Shown piece after piece: positions 59,923-64,000 of a stretch of DNA of 64,000 nt. Location: positions 7,440,001-7,504,000 of the forward strand of contig OZ020248.1 in assembly GCA_963971285.1 (NCBI GenBank). Direction: 5' to 3'. The stretch is from Astropecten irregularis (taxonomy: Eukaryota; Echinodermata; Asteroidea; Paxillosida; Astropectinidae). Each line of letters begins with the position of its first letter. The first letter of the stretch is position 1. Made by a program: the position numbers and the translations under genes. Under the pieces are notes generated by a model. It did no database searches, was not told the DNA's origin, and saw only the letters and a program-made list of their open reading frames with translations.

Positions 59923-62900
59923 ATGCGGCCTGCTCGGCGGCCACCTCGCATAGCGTGTGGTGCTATACTTGGATTTTCGGCCATGAACATGACTTTGGAA
60001 TTTGGCAGAGCCAATACTTTCCTGTAGAGTATATGTGGGGCTACATGTCGTGCAAGTTTCAAGTCGATTGCATCAGTATTTAGGGAGAAATTTCCAACTC
60101 TAACGTCAAAAAGTCACTCATAGTCTAAGTGCAGTTTTAATGCGGCCTGCTCGGCGGCCTTCTCTCATAGCGTGTGGTGCTATACTTGGATTTTCGGCCC
60201 TTAACATGACTTTGGAATTTGGCACAGACCATATTTTCCTGTATAGTACATTTTGGGCTACATGTCGTGCAAGTTTCAAGTCAATTGCCTCAGTATTCAG
60301 GGAGAAATTTCCAACTCTAACGTCAAAAAGTCACTCATAGTCAAAGTGCAGTTTTAATGCGGCCTGCTCGGCGGCCATCTCGCATAGCGTGTGGTGCTAT
60401 ACTTTGATTTTCGGCCATGAACATGACTTTGGAATTTGGCAGAGCCAATACTTTCCTGTAGAGTATATGTGGGGCTACATGTCGTGCACGTTTCAAGTCG
60501 ATTGCATCAGTATTTAGGGAGAAATTTCCAACTCTAACGTCAAAAAGTCACTCATAGTCAAAGTGCAGTTTTAATGCGGTCTGCTCGGCGGCCATCTCGC
60601 ATAGCGTGTGGTGCTATACCTGGATTTTCGGCCATGAACATGACTTTGGAATTTGGCAGAGCCAATACTTTCCTGTAGAGTACATGTGGGGCTACATGTC
60701 GTGCAAGTTTCAAGTCAATTGCCTCAGTATTCAGGGAGAAATTTCCAACTCTAGCGTCAAAAAGTGTCTCATAAGTACAGTTTTAATGCGGCATTCGCAT
60801 AGCGTGTGGTGCTATACTTGGATTTTCGGCCAAGAACATGAGTTTGGAATTTAGTAAAATCCCATATTTTCCTGTAGAGTACATCTAGGGCTACATGTCG
60901 TGCAAGTTTCTAGTCGATTGCCTCAGTATTCAGGGAGAAATTTCCAACTCTAGCGTCAAAAAGTCACTCATAGTCAAAGTGCACTTTTAATGCGGCCTGC
61001 TCGGCGGCCATCTCGCATAGCGTGTGGTGCTATACTTGGATTTTCGGCCATGAACATGACTTTGGAATTTGGCAGAGCCAATACTTTCCTGTAGAGTACA
61101 TGCGGGGCTACATGTTGTGCAAGTTTCAAGTCGATTGCATCAGTATTCAGAGAGAAATTTCCAACTCTAGCGTCAAAAAGTCTCTCATAGTCTAAGTGCA
61201 GTTTTAATGCGGCCTGCTCGGCGGCCTTCTCGCATAGCGTTTGGTGCTATACTTGGATTTTCGGCCAAGAACATGAGTTTGGAATTTAGTAAAATCCCAT
61301 ATTTTCCTGTAAATTACATCTGGGGCTACATGTCGTGCAAGTTTCTAGTCGATTGCCTCAGTATTCAGGGAGAAATTTAAAACTGTAGCGTCAAAAAGTC
61401 ACTCATAGTCAAAGTGCACTTTTAATGCGGCCTGCTCGGCGGCCACCTCGCATAGCGTGTGGTGCTATACTTGGATTTTCGGCCATGAACATGACTTTGG
61501 AATTTGGCAGAGCCAATACTTTCCTGTAGAGTATATGTGGGGCTACATGTCGTGCAAGTTTCTAGTCGATTGCATCAGTATTCAGGGAGAAATTTCCAAC
61601 TCTAACGTCAAAAAGTCACTCATAGTCAAAGTGCAGTTTTAATGCGGCCTGCTCGGCGGCCTTCTCTCAAAGCGTGTGGTGCTATACTTGGATTTTCGGC
61701 CCTAAACATGACTTTGGAATTTGGCACAGACCATATTTTCCTGTATAGTACATTTTGGGCTACATGTCGTGCAAGTTTCAAGTCGATTGCATCAGTATTC
61801 AGGGAGAAATTTCCAACTCTAGCGTCAAAAAGTCTCTCATAGTCTAAGTGCAGTTTTAATGAGGTCTGCTCGGCGGCCATCTCGCATAGCGTGTGGTGCT
61901 ATACCTGGATTTTCGGCCATGAACATGACTTTGGAATTTGGCAGAGCCAATACTTTCCTGTAGAGTACATGTGGGGCTACATGTCGTGCAAGTTTCAAGT
62001 CAATTGCATCAGTATTCAGGGAGAAATTTCCAACTCTAGCGTCAAAAAGTCACTCATAGTCTAAGTGCAGTTTTAATGCGGCCTGCTCGACGGCCTCCTC
62101 TCATAGCGTGTGGTGCTATACCTGGATTTTCGGCCATGAACATGACTTTGGAATTTGGCATAGGCCATATTTTCCTGTAGAGTACATCTGGGGCTACATG
62201 TCGTGCAAGTTTCAAGTCAATTGCCTCAGTATTCAGGGAGAAATTTCCAACTCTAGCGTCAAAAGTGTCTCATAGTCTAAGTACAGTTTTAATGCGGCCT
62301 TCGCATATAGCTTGTGGTGCTATACTTGAATTTTTGGACCTGAACATGACTTTGGAATTTGGCATAGCCAATACTTTCCTGTAGAGTATATGTGGGGCTA
62401 CATGTCGTGCAAGTTTCTAGTCGATTGCATCAGTATTCAGGGAGAAATTTTCAACTCTAACGTCAAAAAGTCACTCATAGTCAAAGTGCAGTTTTAATGC
62501 GGCCTGCTCGGCGGCCTTCTCTCATAGCGTGTGGTGCTATACTTGGATTTTCGGCCCTAAACATGACTTTGGAATTTGGCACAGACCATATTTTCCTGTA
62601 GAGTACATTTTGGGCTACATGTCGTGCAAGTTTCTAGTCGATTGCCTCAGTATTCAGGGAAAAAATTTCCAACTCTAACGTCAAAAAGTCACTCATAGTC
62701 AAAGTGCAGTTTTAATGCGGCCTGCTCGGCGGCCATCTCGCATAGCGTGTGGTGCTATACTTTGATTTTCGGCCATGAACATGACTTTGGAATTTGGCAG
62801 AGCCAATACTCTCCTGTAGAGTATATGTGGGGCTACATGTCGTGCAAGTTTCAAGTCGATTGCATCAGTATTTAGGGAGAAATTTCCAACTCTAACGTCA

Positions 62901-64000
62901 AAAAGTCACTCATAGTCTAAGTGCAGTTTTAATGCGGCCTGCTCGGCGGCCTTCTCTCATAGCGTGTGGTGCTATACTTGGATTTTCGGCCCTAAACATG
63001 ACTTTGGAATTTGGCACAGACCATATTTTCCTGTATAGTACATTTTGGGCTACATGTCGTGCAAGTTTCAAGCCAATTGCCTCAGTATTCAGGGAGAAAT
63101 TTCTAACTCTAGCGTCAACAAGTGTCTCATAAGTACAGTTTTAATGCGGCATTCGCATAGCGTGTGGTGCTATACTTGAATTTTCGGACATGAACATGAC
63201 TTTGGAATTTGGCATAGGCCATATTTTCCTGTAGAGTACATCTAGGGCTACATGTCGTGCAAGTTTCTAGTCGATTGCCTCAGTATTCAGGGAGACATTT
63301 CCAACTCTAGTGTCAAAAAGTCACTCATAGTCAAAGTGCACTTTTAATGCGGCCTGCTCGGCGGCCATCTCGCATAGCGTGTGGTGCTATACTTGGATTT
63401 TCGGCCATGAACATGACTTTGGAATTTGGCAGAGCCAATACTTTCCTGTAGAGTACATGTGGGGCTACATGTTGTGCAAGTTTCAAGTCGATTGCATCAG
63501 TATTCAGGGAGAAATTTCCAACTCTAGCGTCAAAAAGTCTCTCATAGTCTAAGTGCAGTTTTAATGCGGCCTGCTCGGAGGCCTTAACGCATAGCGTGTG
63601 GTGTTATACTTGGATTTTCGGCCAAGAACATGCGTTTGGAATTTAGTAAAATCCCATATTTTCCTGTAAATTACATCTGGGGCAACATGTCGTGCAAGTT
63701 TCTAGTCGATTGCCTCAGTATTCAGGGAGAAATTTCCAACTGTAGCGTCAAAAAGTCACTAATAGTCAAAGTGCAGTTTTAATGCGGTCTGCTCGGCGGC
63801 CATCTCGCATAGCGGCCATCTCGCATAGCGTGTGGTGCTATACCTGGATTTTCGGCCATGAACATGACTTTGGAATTTGGCAGAGCCAATACTTTCCTGT
63901 AGAGTACATGTGGGGCTACATGTCGTGCAAGTTTCAAGTCGATTGCATCAGTATTCAGGGAGAAATTTCCAACTCTAGCGTCAAAAAGTCACTCATTGTC

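Larger units (their letters stand above)
13549..64000 (+). repeat. Large head-to-tail satellite array (217/218 and ~198-204 bp monomers)
   Basis: Beginning at each TAGCGTGTGGTGCTATAC, monomers repeat in one orientation to the window end. Measured examples: 42661-42858 (198 bp), 42859-43075 (217 bp), 43076-43292 (217 bp). The short class lacks about 19 bp, mostly around GCTCGGCGGCC. Landmarks are TTGGATTTTCGG, ATGACTTTGGAATTT, TTTTCCTGTA, GGCTACATGTCGTGCAAG, TCAGTATTCAGGGAGAAA and GTCAAAAAGT. Roughly 200 monomers are present, interrupted only by five embedded copies of the edge module. Many 60-105 codon open frames on both strands are monomer by-products: 217 is not a multiple of three, so no frame persists. 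The array extends beyond 64000. Confidence 0.97.

Noticed and set aside
13481-63132. Dozens of 60-146 codon open frames on both strands inside the satellite
   Set aside because: They repeat with the monomer and break at every frame change, because 217 is not a multiple of three. They have no start context or domain and exist on both strands at once. They are by-products of a stop-poor repeat.
13549-64000. CRISPR-like array
   Set aside because: There are no short repeats separated by unique spacers. The whole monomer repeats, and the context is animal DNA.
13549-64000. CENP-B box in the monomer
   Set aside because: The nearest candidate, TTTCGGCCATGAACATG, lacks the required A and CGGG positions of the known box.
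13549-64000. Telomere-type repeat, from the frequent words TTTAGGG and TTCAGGG
   Set aside because: Each occurs once per monomer in CAGTATTTAGGGAGAAA or CAGTATTCAGGGAGAAA and never in short tandem.

Overview
The window is animal nuclear DNA. It is intron-like and gene-poor, carries several short inverted-repeat transposon families, and ends inside a very large satellite. Marine deuterostome, perhaps echinoderm, is my best guess. That rests on the look of the palindromic short elements and on frequent TAGGCCTA-type words; it is recollection, not proof. I see no intact protein gene, no tRNA or rRNA, and nothing bacterial or viral.

Left part (1-9193). A fragment of a dispersed repeat (1-177) is followed by an 8.46 kb long inverted repeat (469-8930). 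Its two arms are about 2.2 kb each and about 95% alike by eye, around a 1.8 kb spacer. The right arm is split by a 2.2 kb DNA-transposon-like insertion (5236-7449). That insertion has 17-bp perfect terminal inverted repeats and subterminal arrays of the word AAAGAGTG/CACTCTTT. The spacer holds a two-copy tandem duplication and two head-to-tail copies of a ~205 bp inverted-repeat element. A third copy of that element lies just outside the right end (8987-9193).

Middle part (9194-12138). This is the only low-copy stretch. It has a short CpG-rich patch, a decayed THAP zinc-finger exon (10414-10619) and a ~384 bp palindromic MITE (11613-11996).

Right part (12139-64000). A second copy of the dispersed repeat seen at position 1 runs into non-satellite DNA (12189-12965), then strongly diverged satellite monomers (12966-13548), then a homogeneous head-to-tail array that continues past the window. 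There are roughly 200 monomers, in 217/218 bp and 198-204 bp length classes, all in one orientation. The array is organised in nested higher-order repeats of about 0.43, 0.86, 1.68, 2.05, 2.35, 2.98, 3.6 and 4.23 kb, plus a 4.2 kb block copied 11,735 bp away.

The most striking feature is that the array edge itself, meaning flanking unique DNA plus diverged edge monomers (~1.36 kb), was captured and now occurs six times between 12.2 and 34.2 kb. From 34.2 kb to the end the array is pure satellite, and a distinct monomer subtype appears only from 36.0 kb onward. The locus looks like the margin of a young, actively rearranging heterochromatic, possibly pericentromeric or centromeric, satellite domain. 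No genes act together here; the biology is repeat evolution.
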